Assembly (NCBI RefSeq): GCF_016127315.1
Contig: NZ_CP065997.1
Coordinates: 124,001 to 188,000 of the forward strand
Direction of reading: 5' to 3'
DNA length: 64,000 nt
From: Achromobacter deleyi
Lineage (GTDB): Bacteria > Pseudomonadota > Gammaproteobacteria > Burkholderiales > Burkholderiaceae_B
Shown piece after piece: positions 52,435-60,891 of the stretch (position 1 is its first letter; every line of letters starts with the position of its first letter). A program made the position numbers and the translations under genes. The notes beneath the pieces are model-generated. The model was not told the origin of the DNA and searched no databases. It saw nothing but the letters and a program-made list of their open reading frames with translations.

Positions 52435-52806
52435 GAGGATATGCCTTTCGACTGGTAGATAGAGGGTAAGGAGTGAGCAAATTCTACTGGCCGATGCCGC
52501 GAGCGGCCACCTTTCCGGGCCATAAAACGGCGCTTTTTCCCGGAACAAACTGTTCCAGTTTTGTAGCGAATGGCACTCGACGCAGAGGATGGCGCACCGA
52601 TTCGCCTGGCGTGCCCCGCGCCCTCGGCCCCCTCCCCGATCGCGTCGATCTTCAAGTCCTGCTTGAAGATCGGTTGAAAATCATTCGTTTCCCAGGCCCG
52701 CCGCGAACGGGGATAGTGCCCGCACCGGACAGGCCTTGCGCCTCGATCCCGATCCTTCGCCCCCGCCGGCAATCCGCGGCGCGGCGGCCTTTCCTGGAGA
52801 CTTCCC
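52435..52806. promoter_or_regulatory. Divergent intergenic region with two inverted repeats (372 bases)
   Basis: GGAACA-AAC-TGTTCC (52542-52556) and CGATCTTCAAG-TCCTG-CTTGAAGATCG (52646-52672) lie between the divergent nitroreductase and aminotransferase genes. Both arms are perfect in each case. No T-run follows, so operator sites are more likely than terminators. No ORF here is convincing. Confidence 0.55.
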
Positions 52807-53622
52807 ATGCCGGCAGACGCCGATTCCTTTGTCGTTCAACTCGACGGCCAGGCCGCCACCCAGGCGGACCTGGCGCCGCTGGCGTTCGCCGGCTACGCGC
52901 ACTTCACGGCGCTGCAGGTGCGCGATCGCCGCGTGCGTGGCCTGGACCTGCACCTGCGGCGGTTGCGGACCGCCTCGCAAGCCCTCTTCGGCCAGGCCTT
53001 GCCGGACGAGGAGATCCGCGCCCGCCTGCGCGCGGCGATCCAGGCAGGACCGGCCGACCAGTCGCTGACCGCCACGCTCTATTCGCCCGCGGGCGAATTC
53101 ACCGTGGCCGGCCCGGACGCGCGGCCGCGGGTATTGGTGCGCACCGGTCCGCCCGCTGGCGGGCCGGCCGGTCCGCTGGCGCTGGCCACGGTCGCGCACG
53201 AACGCCTGGTGCCGGCGGTCAAGCACGTCGGCGAAGCCGCCAAGACCTATTACCTGCGGCAGGCCGCCGGGGCCGGCTACGACGATGTCGCGTTCGTCGA
53301 CCGCCAGGGCCGCCTGAGCGAGGCGTCGATCTGGAACCTGGCGTTCTGGGATGGCGAAGCGGTGGTGTGGCCCGAGGCCGACATGCTCATCGGCACCACC
53401 ATGGGCATGGTGCAACGGCAGTTGGCGCGGATGGGCGTGCCACAGCGAACCCGCCCGATCGCTCCCGCCGACGTCGCCGGGCTGCAAGGCGCGGCGGTCA
53501 TGAACTCGTGGACGCCGGGCATCGCGGTCAGCCGGGTGGCCGACATCGCCCTGCCTCCGGCGCACGCCTTCATCGAACGGTTGCACCGCGCCTACCAGGC
53601 CGAGCCGCTGGCAGACGTGTAG
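52807..53622 (+). CDS. Class IV aminotransferase-like PLP enzyme
   Basis: The product is 271 residues, fold-type IV. The PLP lysine is probably Lys in LVPAVKHVGEAAKTYYLR; the following GYDDVAFVDRQGRLSEASIW and NLAFWDGE match the conserved E-x-S/T-x-x-N region of branched-chain aminotransferase, D-amino acid aminotransferase and aminodeoxychorismate lyase. It has ASIWN where many relatives have GS.N. The C-terminal phosphate-binding part has MGVPQRTRPIAPADV. The exact substrate is unknown. GGAGA lies seven bases before ATG 52807. Confidence 0.88.
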   Translation: MPADADSFVVQLDGQAATQADLAPLAFAGYAHFTALQVRDRRVRGLDLHLRRLRTASQALFGQALPDEEIRARLRAAIQAGPADQSLTATLYSPAGEFTVAGPDARPRVLVRTGPPAGGPAGPLALATVAHERLVPAVKHVGEAAKTYYLRQAAGAGYDDVAFVDRQGRLSEASIWNLAFWDGEAVVWPEADMLIGTTMGMVQRQLARMGVPQRTRPIAPADVAGLQGAAVMNSWTPGIAVSRVADIALPPAHAFIERLHRAYQAEPLADV

Positions 53623-53635
53623 CGCGCCCGGCCAT

Positions 53636-53670
53636 GCATCGTTGCCGCCACGCGCCGGCGGCGGCGATGC
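53636..53670. terminator. Hairpin between aminotransferase and chemoreceptor genes
   Basis: GCATCG-TT-GCCGCC pairs with GGCGGC-GG-CGATGC around a seven-base loop, in the 50-base gap between convergent genes. No T-tract. Confidence 0.55.
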
Positions 53671-53672
53671 AA

Positions 53673-55316
53673 TCAGGCCGGCAACAGCCGTCCGTTGCCC
53701 GCGGGCGCGATACGCCCAACCGCCATGACGCCCGCGCCACCGACGCGGAACGCCGAGACCGCCTGCCGCAGGTCCGCGGCCTGCTCGCGCAGCGCTTCGG
53801 CGCCGGCCGAGGCTTCCTCGACGCGTTGCGCGTTCTTCTGCGTGTCCTCGTCCAGTTGCGCGATGACCCGCGCCACGTGCTCGATGCGCCCGGTCTGCTC
53901 GACCGAGGCCTGCACGATGCCGTGCATGGTCGCCGTGGTCTGGGTGATCGAGTCCAGGATCAGGTCCATGGTCTGCCCCGCGGCGCCGACGCGCTCGACG
54001 CCCTGGCGCACGGTGTCGGCCGACTGGCTGATCAGCGTGTTGATCTCCTTGGCCGCGGTGGCCGAGCGCTGCGCCAGCGAGCGCACTTCGCTGGCGACCA
54101 CGGCGAAGCCCTTGCCCTGCTCGCCCGCCCGCGCCGCCTCGACCGCGGCGTTCAACGCCAGGATGTTGGTCTGGAACGCGATGCCTTCGATCACCGACGT
54201 GATCTCGGAAATCTGCGCCGATGCCTTCGACAGGTGCTCCATGGTGTCGACCACGGCATGCATGGTCTGGCTGCCCTGGCGCGCGGCGTCCATGGCCTGG
54301 CCCGCCATCACGCCGGCCTCTTGCGCCTCGTGTGCGTTGCGCTTGACCGCGCCAGTCAGTTCTTCCATCGAGTCGGCCGTCTGGCGCAGGGCGCGGGCCT
54401 CGTCGCTGGTGCGGGCCGACAGGTCGGCATTGCCTTCGGCCAGCTGCACGCTCACCACCGACACCGCGTCGGCATGCTGGCGCACCCCGCCGACCACCGA
54501 GGCCAGGTTGCGCTGCATCCCCGCCAGCGTTGCCAGGATGCTGCTGTCGTCACCCGGCTTGACCGCGATCGGGCTGGCCAGGTCGCCGGCGCTGACCGAT
54601 TGCGCGATGCGCTTGAGCGCCGCCGGTTCCGCACCCAGCGCGCGGGTGATGCGGCGGGCGATCAGCCAGGCCAGGCCCGCGCCCAACAGGATGGCCACGC
54701 CGGTCAAGGCCAGCATCAGTTGCTGGAAGTCGATCCCCACGCGCCGCGCCATGTCGCTCTGGTCCTTCATCAGGCGCTCTTCCAGGTCGATCATGCGGTT
54801 GATGGCCGCCAGCCACTGCACGAACAACGGCCGGGCCTGATCCAGCAAGGGCCGCGCCTGCGCCGCGTCGCCCCGTTCCAGCGCCGCCAGCAGACGCTGC
54901 ACCACGGGCAACGTGCGCGTCTCGACGTCCTTGATGCCGGCCAGCGTCTCGCGTTCCTGGTCCGACACCTCGGCGCCCTGGACGAACAGGGCATCCATCG
55001 GCACGGCCGCCTCGTCGTACTGGCGCTTCAGGCGCTCGATGTCGGCCGCCAGCGCGCGCAGCTCGGCGGGATTGGCCAGCACGGCGTCGCGCAGCGCGAT
55101 GGAACGGTCATGGACGCTGCCGCGGAAGGTGATGGCGTAGCGCTGCTTGACGCCATGGACGTCGTTGATCGCGCTGAGCGCGCCATTCATGCGGTTCACC
55201 TGGGTAATGCCAACCACGGTCAACAGCACCATCAGGCAGAGAACCACGGTGAATCCGAGCATGATCAGGCCGCCCGTGCTGCGCAGGGTGCGTGAGGGGG
55301 AATGGGAGTCCTGCAT
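53673..55316 (-). CDS. Methyl-accepting chemotaxis protein
   Basis: The product is 547 residues. First membrane helix about 17-38 ([20 protein letters not shown]), periplasmic four-helix-type sensor of about 150 residues, second helix about 200-220 ([17 protein letters not shown]), HAMP (about 222-275), then a long coiled-coil signalling domain with the invariant hairpin [20 protein letters not shown] and [20 protein letters not shown]. There is no C-terminal NWETF pentapeptide. Ligand unknown. The upstream region is strikingly AT-rich for this genome. Confidence 0.93.
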   Translation of the reverse strand: MQDSHSPSRTLRSTGGLIMLGFTVVLCLMVLLTVVGITQVNRMNGALSAINDVHGVKQRYAITFRGSVHDRSIALRDAVLANPAELRALAADIERLKRQYDEAAVPMDALFVQGAEVSDQERETLAGIKDVETRTLPVVQRLLAALERGDAAQARPLLDQARPLFVQWLAAINRMIDLEERLMKDQSDMARRVGIDFQQLMLALTGVAILLGAGLAWLIARRITRALGAEPAALKRIAQSVSAGDLASPIAVKPGDDSSILATLAGMQRNLASVVGGVRQHADAVSVVSVQLAEGNADLSARTSDEARALRQTADSMEELTGAVKRNAHEAQEAGVMAGQAMDAARQGSQTMHAVVDTMEHLSKASAQISEITSVIEGIAFQTNILALNAAVEAARAGEQGKGFAVVASEVRSLAQRSATAAKEINTLISQSADTVRQGVERVGAAGQTMDLILDSITQTTATMHGIVQASVEQTGRIEHVARVIAQLDEDTQKNAQRVEEASAGAEALREQAADLRQAVSAFRVGGAGVMAVGRIAPAGNGRLLPA

Positions 55317-55356
55317 GAAACCTCCTGCGGCAGCCGGCCGGGCCGGGCAATGCCTA

Positions 55357-55412
55357 TTTGATTAATTAAATATAACTATTAAATACGTATAGTTAATTAT
55401 ATATAACTATTG
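55357..55412. repeat. AT-rich promoter island with three TAACTAT heptamers
   Basis: Nearly pure A/T over 56 bases in an otherwise GC-rich window, upstream of the chemoreceptor gene. TAACTAT occurs at 55373 and 55404, and its complement ATAGTTA at 55389, with start-to-start spacing of 16 and 15 bases. The rest of 55413-55618 is ordinary GC-rich spacer. Confidence 0.7.
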
Positions 55413-55618
55413 TTGCAAGAAAAAGCCTCGTCCATGGCGTGAACGCCCTTGCTGGCCGGCGGTGTACGTGCAGGGTGGACGAAGCAGATGGGGCGGATAT
55501 TCCCGCCGGCGCGCTCGGCGAGCCCGCGAAGGCCAACACCTTCGGTGCGGGACAGGCAGGTTCCGGACCCGGCGCATCGATGTCAGACTAGACGCGTGCC
55601 CACCCGGAGACTCCCCCG

Positions 55619-55924
55619 ATGCTGAAAGACCGACGATTCCAGATATGGCTTGCCGTGTTCATCGTGATCACGGGCTGGCACGTCGCCCTGCTCTGGCCCA
55701 GGAGCGCCGAGTATCCGTCCATCGGCGGCGGCGGCTACGATCTCTCGAACTTCGTCTACACCCTGACCTTGCTGGCGTTCACGGGGCTATGGTCGCTGAT
55801 CGCGGTGCTGATCGGCATGGCGCGGCGCGATGCCCTGGCGGCCAGGCGCGCGAACGGGCTGGCGGCGGTGGGCGCGATCACCTTCGTCGTGGCCGCCATC
55901 GCCTTCGGCGGCCATCTGCGATAG
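55619..55924 (+). CDS. Small three-helix membrane protein
   Basis: The product is 101 residues. Three hydrophobic segments: FQIWLAVFIVITGWHVALLW, YTLTLLAFTGLWSLIAVLIG and LAAVGAITFVVAAIAFGG. GGAGA lies about eight bases before ATG. No domain is recognised. It stands alone on the plus strand between the chemoreceptor and phosphatase genes, and a shared transcript with a neighbour is excluded by orientation. Confidence 0.75.
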   Translation: MLKDRRFQIWLAVFIVITGWHVALLWPRSAEYPSIGGGGYDLSNFVYTLTLLAFTGLWSLIAVLIGMARRDALAARRANGLAAVGAITFVVAAIAFGGHLR

Positions 55925-55982
55925 CGGCCGCCCGCGCTCGCGCGCCGTCCCCGCCCAATGGCGGGCATGATGCGCGCGCAAG

Positions 55983-56008
55983 AAAAAGCCGGCGCACAAG
56001 GCGCCGGC
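55983..56008 (-). terminator. Intrinsic terminator of the PhoX gene
   Basis: On the minus strand GCCGGCGC-N5-GCGCCGGC is followed by TTTTTCT. It lies 64 bases after the PhoX stop codon. Confidence 0.85.
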
Positions 56009-56071
56009 CGAAACTTCACCAGGCATGCCGGCGGCCACGGGACAGGCCCGGGTCCGCCGACTCATGCGGCA

Positions 56072-58171
56072 TCAGGTGCCGACCGCGGTCCCGTCCTGCT
56101 TCCAGATCACCACCGTGGCCGGACGCGGCCGGCTGGCGGTGGCATCGTCGGGCCACTTCGAGGCCATCAGCGGATTGTTCTGCGCATCCGTCACGCTCGG
56201 GCCTTCGCCCGGGTGCTGGATGTTGATGAACAGGAACTTCTGGTCGGGCGTCCAGGTCAGGCCGGTCACTTCGCAACCGACCGGGCCGGTCATGAAGCGG
56301 CGGATCTCCTTGGTGGCCGGGTTGGCCACCAGCATCTGGTTGTTGCCCTGGCCGGCGTAGACGCCGGTGTTGGAGTAGTTGCCGTCCGTCTCGATCCACA
56401 GCAGGCCGCGCTTGTCGAAGGCCAGGCCGTCCGGGCTGTTGAAGGTGTTGTCGGCGGTGACGTTGGCCGAGCCGCTGCGCAGGTCGGTGCGCGGATACAG
56501 CGTGGGGTTGCCGGCCAGCACGAAGATGTCCCACTCGAAGGTCAGCGACGCCGGGTCGCCGTTCTTCTCGCGCCAGCGCACGATCTGGCCGTACTGGTTG
56601 CCGGTGCGGGGGTTGGCGTCGTTGGCGCCCGGGTGATTGGGGCCGCCCGGATAGCGGGCGCTGCCGCTGCCGCGCGAGCTGTTGTTGGTCAGCGTGACGT
56701 AGGCTTCGCGGGTGGTCGGGTGGGTGGTGATCCACTCGGGCCGGTCCATCGGCGTCGCGCCCACCGCGTCGGCGGCCTGGCGCGTCTTGACCAGCAGTTC
56801 GCCCATGTCCTGGTTGAACAGCGCGCCCAGCGTGCCGCCGGCCTGCGCCGGCGTGTCGAGCTTGAGCGGGATCCATTCGCCCACGCCCATGGCGTCGCCC
56901 TGCGCGGCGCCGTCCAGGAAGCGCGCGACGTACAGCGTGCCACGGTCCAGCAGCAGGCGGTTCAGCGCCGGGCGAGCCGGATCGTACTTGCCGTCGGACA
57001 CGAACTTGTAGATGTACTCGCTGACCTGGTCATCGCCCATGTAGACCACCACGCGCTTGTCGTCGGCCAGCGTCATCGCGGCGTTCTCGTGCTTGAAGCG
57101 GCCCAGCGCGGTCAGCTTCTTGGGCGTGGAATTCGGATCGAACGGATCGATCTCGACCACCCAGCCGCAGCGGTTGTATTCATTGGGCTCCTGCGCCCAG
57201 TTGAAGCGGTTGTCGTAGTGGTCCCAGCGGTACGAGCTGCTGGAGGTCTTGCCCGAGCCCTTGTAGCGCTCCATGTGCGCCTGGTATTCGGCATCGGGGT
57301 AGTTCACCGTGGCCGGGTCGGCCGTGCCGACGCCGAAGTAGTCGGTGAAGTTCTCTTCGCACGTCAGGTACGTGCTCCACAGCGTGTAGCCGTTGCCGCA
57401 GTTGCCGAAGGTGCCGAAGCAGCGCGTGCCCGACGGGTCGGCGTTGGTGCGCACCAGGCGGTTGCCCGCGGCCGGGCCGACCAGCTGCATGGCGACGTTG
57501 GCGTTGACGCTGCGGTTGAACGGCGAATCCAGCACCGCTTCCCACTTGCCGTTGGCCAGGCGCAGGTGGCGCACCGACACGCCGTGCGCGTGCTGCGACT
57601 TGCGCACCCAGTCCAGGTTCCACTGCGCGTTGCCGGGCTGCACGCCGACGGGGTAGAAGTATTCCGGCGTGGTGTATTCGTGGTTGGTGACCATCAGGCC
57701 TTCCACGCTGCTGCCGTTGACGCTGTCGCTGCCGTCGATCGGGAAGAAGTGCATGCCATCGTGGTTGTAGCCTAGCTGGCGAGCCTGGTCGTCGCCGCCG
57801 TTGCTGGCGTCGGCCTTGAACGCCGGTGCGCCGGTGAAGAGCGGATCGCCCCAGCGGCTGATCACGGCGAACTGGTAGCCCTCGGGGACCACCACGGTGT
57901 CGGCGGTGCTGATGGGCACGGCCTTGAAATTGAGCTCGACCGGCTTGGCGGGCGTCTCGCCGCCCGGGTTGGTGCCCGGATTGCCATTGGACGAATCATC
58001 ATCGTCATCGCCGCCACAGGCCGTCAGGCCCGCGCCCATGAATCCGACTGCGCCGGCGCCCAGGCCAGCCTTGAGGAAGCCGCGGCGCGACACGGCGCGT
58101 CGCACCACTTCGTTGAAATGCGGTGCCGTGGAGGGGTTGGACGGGATGTCGTCCTGGTCCGAAGAACTCAT
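56072..58171 (-). CDS. phoX: PhoX-family (DUF839) alkaline phosphatase, Tat-exported
   Basis: The product is 699 residues from ATG 58171 with AGGAAAA upstream. Twin-arginine signal SRRGFLKAGLGAGAVGFMGA at about 29-48, followed by a lipobox-like TAC and an acidic linker. The body has MVTNHEYTTPEYFYP, TCEENFTDYFG, AGNPTLYPRTDLRSGSANVT and FINIQHPGEGP, typical of PhoX, a Ca2+/Fe-dependent periplasmic phosphatase that releases phosphate from organic esters. A triple Pho box lies 76-104 bases upstream. An intrinsic terminator follows, so it is monocistronic. Confidence 0.93.
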   Translation of the reverse strand: MSSSDQDDIPSNPSTAPHFNEVVRRAVSRRGFLKAGLGAGAVGFMGAGLTACGGDDDDDSSNGNPGTNPGGETPAKPVELNFKAVPISTADTVVVPEGYQFAVISRWGDPLFTGAPAFKADASNGGDDQARQLGYNHDGMHFFPIDGSDSVNGSSVEGLMVTNHEYTTPEYFYPVGVQPGNAQWNLDWVRKSQHAHGVSVRHLRLANGKWEAVLDSPFNRSVNANVAMQLVGPAAGNRLVRTNADPSGTRCFGTFGNCGNGYTLWSTYLTCEENFTDYFGVGTADPATVNYPDAEYQAHMERYKGSGKTSSSSYRWDHYDNRFNWAQEPNEYNRCGWVVEIDPFDPNSTPKKLTALGRFKHENAAMTLADDKRVVVYMGDDQVSEYIYKFVSDGKYDPARPALNRLLLDRGTLYVARFLDGAAQGDAMGVGEWIPLKLDTPAQAGGTLGALFNQDMGELLVKTRQAADAVGATPMDRPEWITTHPTTREAYVTLTNNSSRGSGSARYPGGPNHPGANDANPRTGNQYGQIVRWREKNGDPASLTFEWDIFVLAGNPTLYPRTDLRSGSANVTADNTFNSPDGLAFDKRGLLWIETDGNYSNTGVYAGQGNNQMLVANPATKEIRRFMTGPVGCEVTGLTWTPDQKFLFINIQHPGEGPSVTDAQNNPLMASKWPDDATASRPRPATVVIWKQDGTAVGT

Positions 58172-58246
58172 CAGTTTTCCTGTCATTGTCACTGTTGTTG
58201 ACTGGCTCACCCTCGACCCAGCCTGCCGGCATGATCGCTGTCGAAG

Positions 58247-58275
58247 ATGACGGTCTAATAACAGCTAAATGAAAG
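58247..58275 (-). promoter_or_regulatory. Triple Pho box (PhoB site)
   Basis: On the minus strand CTTTCAT-TTAG-CTGTTAT-TAGA-CCGTCAT gives three 7-base repeats with 4-base spacers, each one mismatch from CTGTCAT. This is the 11-base periodic layout of PhoB sites, directly upstream of the phosphatase gene. Confidence 0.82.
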
Positions 58276-58362
58276 GTTTGATGCAAACGTCGGCCCCAAG
58301 GCCCAGGGCGCCGACGCCACCCTCGGGACGATGGCGCACGCGCGGCGCCTGAAGCCGGCCGG

Positions 58363-59589
58363 CTATTTCGCCGCGCCCCCTCCGCCCAGCATCTTCGATG
58401 CCTCCTTTGACAGATCGACTTCCTTCAAATTGGGATCCCTGTTGCCCCAGACATAGGCTCCCACACGGCGCTGCCCGACCAGGCAGTCCGCCACCGACTC
58501 TGAAGTGCTGTAGTCCACGATATTGATCCGCAAGCGGGGTTTGGCCTGCAGCAGCTGTTTCACGACCGAGCAGATATTCGCCCCGCAGGTATCCTCGCCG
58601 CCGATGAATGCGAACAGCAGGGCGTCACGCTTGACCCCGTCCACGGAAGCCGCCGCCATCTTCAGGCTCTCGGCCACACTCGATCTGCCTTGGGGCTGCG
58701 CGCCCTGCACAATCCGCACCAGATCGGTGCGCCTGGCCACCGGAAAGGCGCCATGCGCCAGCGGTGGACGGCACTCGCCCTCGGGAAATGTGATGAGTTG
58801 AGTCACGGTGTCCTTGGGCAGAACGGCGACAATCCGCTGGATCTCATTGCGAATGATGGTTATCTGCGAACGCCCGCTACGGCCATTCGCCAGGTTTTTC
58901 ATGCGCTCCCCGGTTTCCATGACAAGCACCAATTCCGTAGGCCAGGTGGAATCACGAGCCGGCTCCGGCTTGGGTTTAGGCGGCGGTTCCGGCTTCGGTT
59001 CGGGTTTCGGTTCGGGCTTGGGTTCAGGCGCTGGCTCCGGCGCCACGACGGGCGGCGGTACGACGGGCGGCGGCACCGGCTGGCGGTGCCACCACCACAG
59101 GGCGGCCAGGATCGCCGCCAGCAAGAGCAAGCCCGCGAGCGCGATCCAGCGCCAACGGGTCGGAGGCGGCGCCACGACGGGAGGTGGCGGCGGCGGCGCG
59201 TCGCGCATCCGGACCAGCAGGCGCCCGTCGACGTCATACAGGTGCTCCAGCACCGGCGCGGTCCGCAACGCCTGGATCTGCCCGGCCTGGTCCGCCAAGC
59301 CGCGCGCGCGCATGGCTTCGATCAGGCCGTCGAGCGTGGCCAGGTGCGCATCATAGGCCCGCAGCAACGCCTGCTGGGCGTCGCCGCTCAAGGCGGCATA
59401 GGGCTTCACCATCCCCTGCTGCGACGTCCACCATTCGAGCACGCCGTCGTCCCCCAGGCGAGGGATGGCGTACACCGCCGCGACGCCCGGAGCGAAATGT
59501 TTGCGGATCAGCGCGATCCGCTCACCGTAGGCGCCGGACAGCGACGCCTCCGACATGCTCACCTGGGGATCTCGAAGAAAGCGTTGCAT
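58363..59589 (-). CDS. Membrane-anchored protein with Pro-rich linker and VWA-like C-terminal domain
   Basis: The product is 408 residues. A cytoplasmic N-terminal part (about 145 residues) is followed by one membrane helix (WIALAGLLLLAAILAALWWW), a Pro/Glu/Lys linker with EPKPEPKPEPKPEP repeats (about 180-210) of the TonB periplasm-spanning kind, and a C-terminal domain. That domain has LVLVMETGERM, a VWA-like first strand with a degenerate metal site, and four Cys (EGECRPP, DTCGANICSV, ADCLVG). Last gene of the operon in this window. ATG 59556 is an alternative start. Confidence 0.75.
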   Translation of the reverse strand: MQRFLRDPQVSMSEASLSGAYGERIALIRKHFAPGVAAVYAIPRLGDDGVLEWWTSQQGMVKPYAALSGDAQQALLRAYDAHLATLDGLIEAMRARGLADQAGQIQALRTAPVLEHLYDVDGRLLVRMRDAPPPPPPVVAPPPTRWRWIALAGLLLLAAILAALWWWHRQPVPPPVVPPPVVAPEPAPEPKPEPKPEPKPEPPPKPKPEPARDSTWPTELVLVMETGERMKNLANGRSGRSQITIIRNEIQRIVAVLPKDTVTQLITFPEGECRPPLAHGAFPVARRTDLVRIVQGAQPQGRSSVAESLKMAAASVDGVKRDALLFAFIGGEDTCGANICSVVKQLLQAKPRLRINIVDYSTSESVADCLVGQRRVGAYVWGNRDPNLKEVDLSKEASKMLGGGGAAK

Positions 59590-59637
59590 GGCGATATCTC
59601 GAATATTGGACGCGACAGTACGTGGCGGTGCTTCTGG

Positions 59638-60141
59638 TTACTTCACGAGATCCAGGCTCTTTTGCAGTTTGTAGACCTCGGCCTGCTTGGCCTTGATCTG
59701 CGCCGCCAGCGCGGCATCCGAGGCCTTGACGTTGATCGGCGTCTTCAACGTTTTTTCGGATTGCGCCAATTGCCGCTTGAGCTCCTCGTTGTCCCGCGAC
59801 TTGGCCCGGGCCTGCGCCAGCAACTGCTCCACCGAAGCCGTCAAGGCGTCACGCGCCCGCGTCTTTTCCGCCAGGGACTTGCCGATGGCCGCCTGCTGCG
59901 CCTCGAGGTCGGCCAGCACCTGCCGGGCTTGCGCGTTCTCGGCCTGCGCGGCGCGGACCTCGTCCTCGCGTTGCGCCACGTGCTTGCCGTAGCCGCCGCC
60001 GATGTCGCAGTTCATCTTGGTGATGAAGCCGGCATCGCGATTCGAGGGATCGCAATCCGCCGCGGTCGTCGCGCAGCCGGACAACACCGCCAGCGCAATC
60101 GCCGGCGCGACCAATCGGATTCGCATCATCACGTCTTTCAT
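59638..60141 (-). CDS. Coiled-coil lipoprotein
   Basis: The product is 167 residues. Lipoprotein signal MRIRLVAPAIALAVLSGC with Cys near 23. The mature part starts with two Cys (DCDPSNRD, KMNCDIGGGYGKHV), then a long heptad-like coiled coil (about 55-165) rich in Ala, Gln, Glu and Lys. It overlaps the preceding lipoprotein gene by four bases (ATGA), so the two are coupled. The family is not recognised. It may form a spacer between outer membrane and cell wall. Confidence 0.75.
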   Translation of the reverse strand: MKDVMMRIRLVAPAIALAVLSGCATTAADCDPSNRDAGFITKMNCDIGGGYGKHVAQREDEVRAAQAENAQARQVLADLEAQQAAIGKSLAEKTRARDALTASVEQLLAQARAKSRDNEELKRQLAQSEKTLKTPINVKASDAALAAQIKAKQAEVYKLQKSLDLVK

Positions 60142-60878
60142 GCCCTCTGGTCCCCGAGATCGATGGCGCCGCGCAAGGCGAAGTAGCTGTCGGCTTCCTG
60201 GTTCAGCTTCGCGATCTTGTCGTCCAGTTCCGCGAGCTGCTTCTGCATTTCCTCGGTGTCGCGGGTACTGCCGCCGGTCTTGGCGCCGACCTCGCGATAC
60301 TGCTTCACCAGGTTGTTCATATTGTTCAGATCACTCTTGATGACCTTGATGTTGGCGTCGATCCGCGCCAGATCGGTCCGGGCGGTGGCCTGGACCAGGG
60401 TCTTGGCCTTGATGGCGGACTGGATCTGCTCCAACCGGAACTTGTCATCGGTCATCACGGCGGTGATCGAATAGCCGCGGTTCTGCACCTTCTGCGTATC
60501 GGCCTTGATGTCGTTGCTCATGGCCAGGAGCTGGTCGGACGTGTTCTTGTACTGATCACGACGCACGTCCAGATAATAGTTGGCGCCCATCGCCACGCCG
60601 CAGGCCGCAATGGCGCCACCGATCGCGGACTCCGCCTTCTTGTCCTTGCTTCCCGCCAGCAGGCCCAGCGCCAGGCCGGCGGCCATGCCGAGCATGCAGG
60701 CCTGCAAGCCCGACTGGCTGAAGAACTTCGCATCGCTGCCCTGCGTCAGGCGGGGATCCGGCTGGGCGCCTTTATTGAGGAAAGAGCTGCCCGTGCTGGC
60801 GCACCCGCTGATCGCCAGCGTACTGGCCATCAAGAAGACAACGGGGATACGTTTCCATCTATGCGTGAAAAAAGACAT
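60138..60878 (-). CDS. TagQ-like outer-membrane lipoprotein
   Basis: The product is 246 residues. AAGGAG precedes ATG 60878 by six bases. Lipoprotein signal RIPVVFLMASTLAISGC, then a Gly/Ala-rich hydrophobic stretch (CMLGMAAGLALGLLAGSKDK, IGGAIAACGVAMGANYY) of glycine-zipper type, then a coiled coil (about 120-235). Position after the FGE-fold gene, and size, match TagQ, the outer-membrane lipoprotein of the Pseudomonas TagQRST module. I infer the match from synteny, not from sequence identity. Confidence 0.7.
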   Translation of the reverse strand: MSFFTHRWKRIPVVFLMASTLAISGCASTGSSFLNKGAQPDPRLTQGSDAKFFSQSGLQACMLGMAAGLALGLLAGSKDKKAESAIGGAIAACGVAMGANYYLDVRRDQYKNTSDQLLAMSNDIKADTQKVQNRGYSITAVMTDDKFRLEQIQSAIKAKTLVQATARTDLARIDANIKVIKSDLNNMNNLVKQYREVGAKTGGSTRDTEEMQKQLAELDDKIAKLNQEADSYFALRGAIDLGDQRA

Positions 60879-60891
60879 GGGATCTCCTTGA

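Noticed and set aside
52542..52556. LexA (SOS) box
   Set aside because: GGAACA-N3-TGTTCC does not fit the betaproteobacterial LexA pattern CTGT-N8-ACAG; listed only as a dyad of unknown binding.
58980..59060. Short repeated units that could suggest a CRISPR-like or minisatellite array
   Set aside because: They encode the EPKP linker in frame; unit length is far too short for CRISPR and there are no unique spacers.
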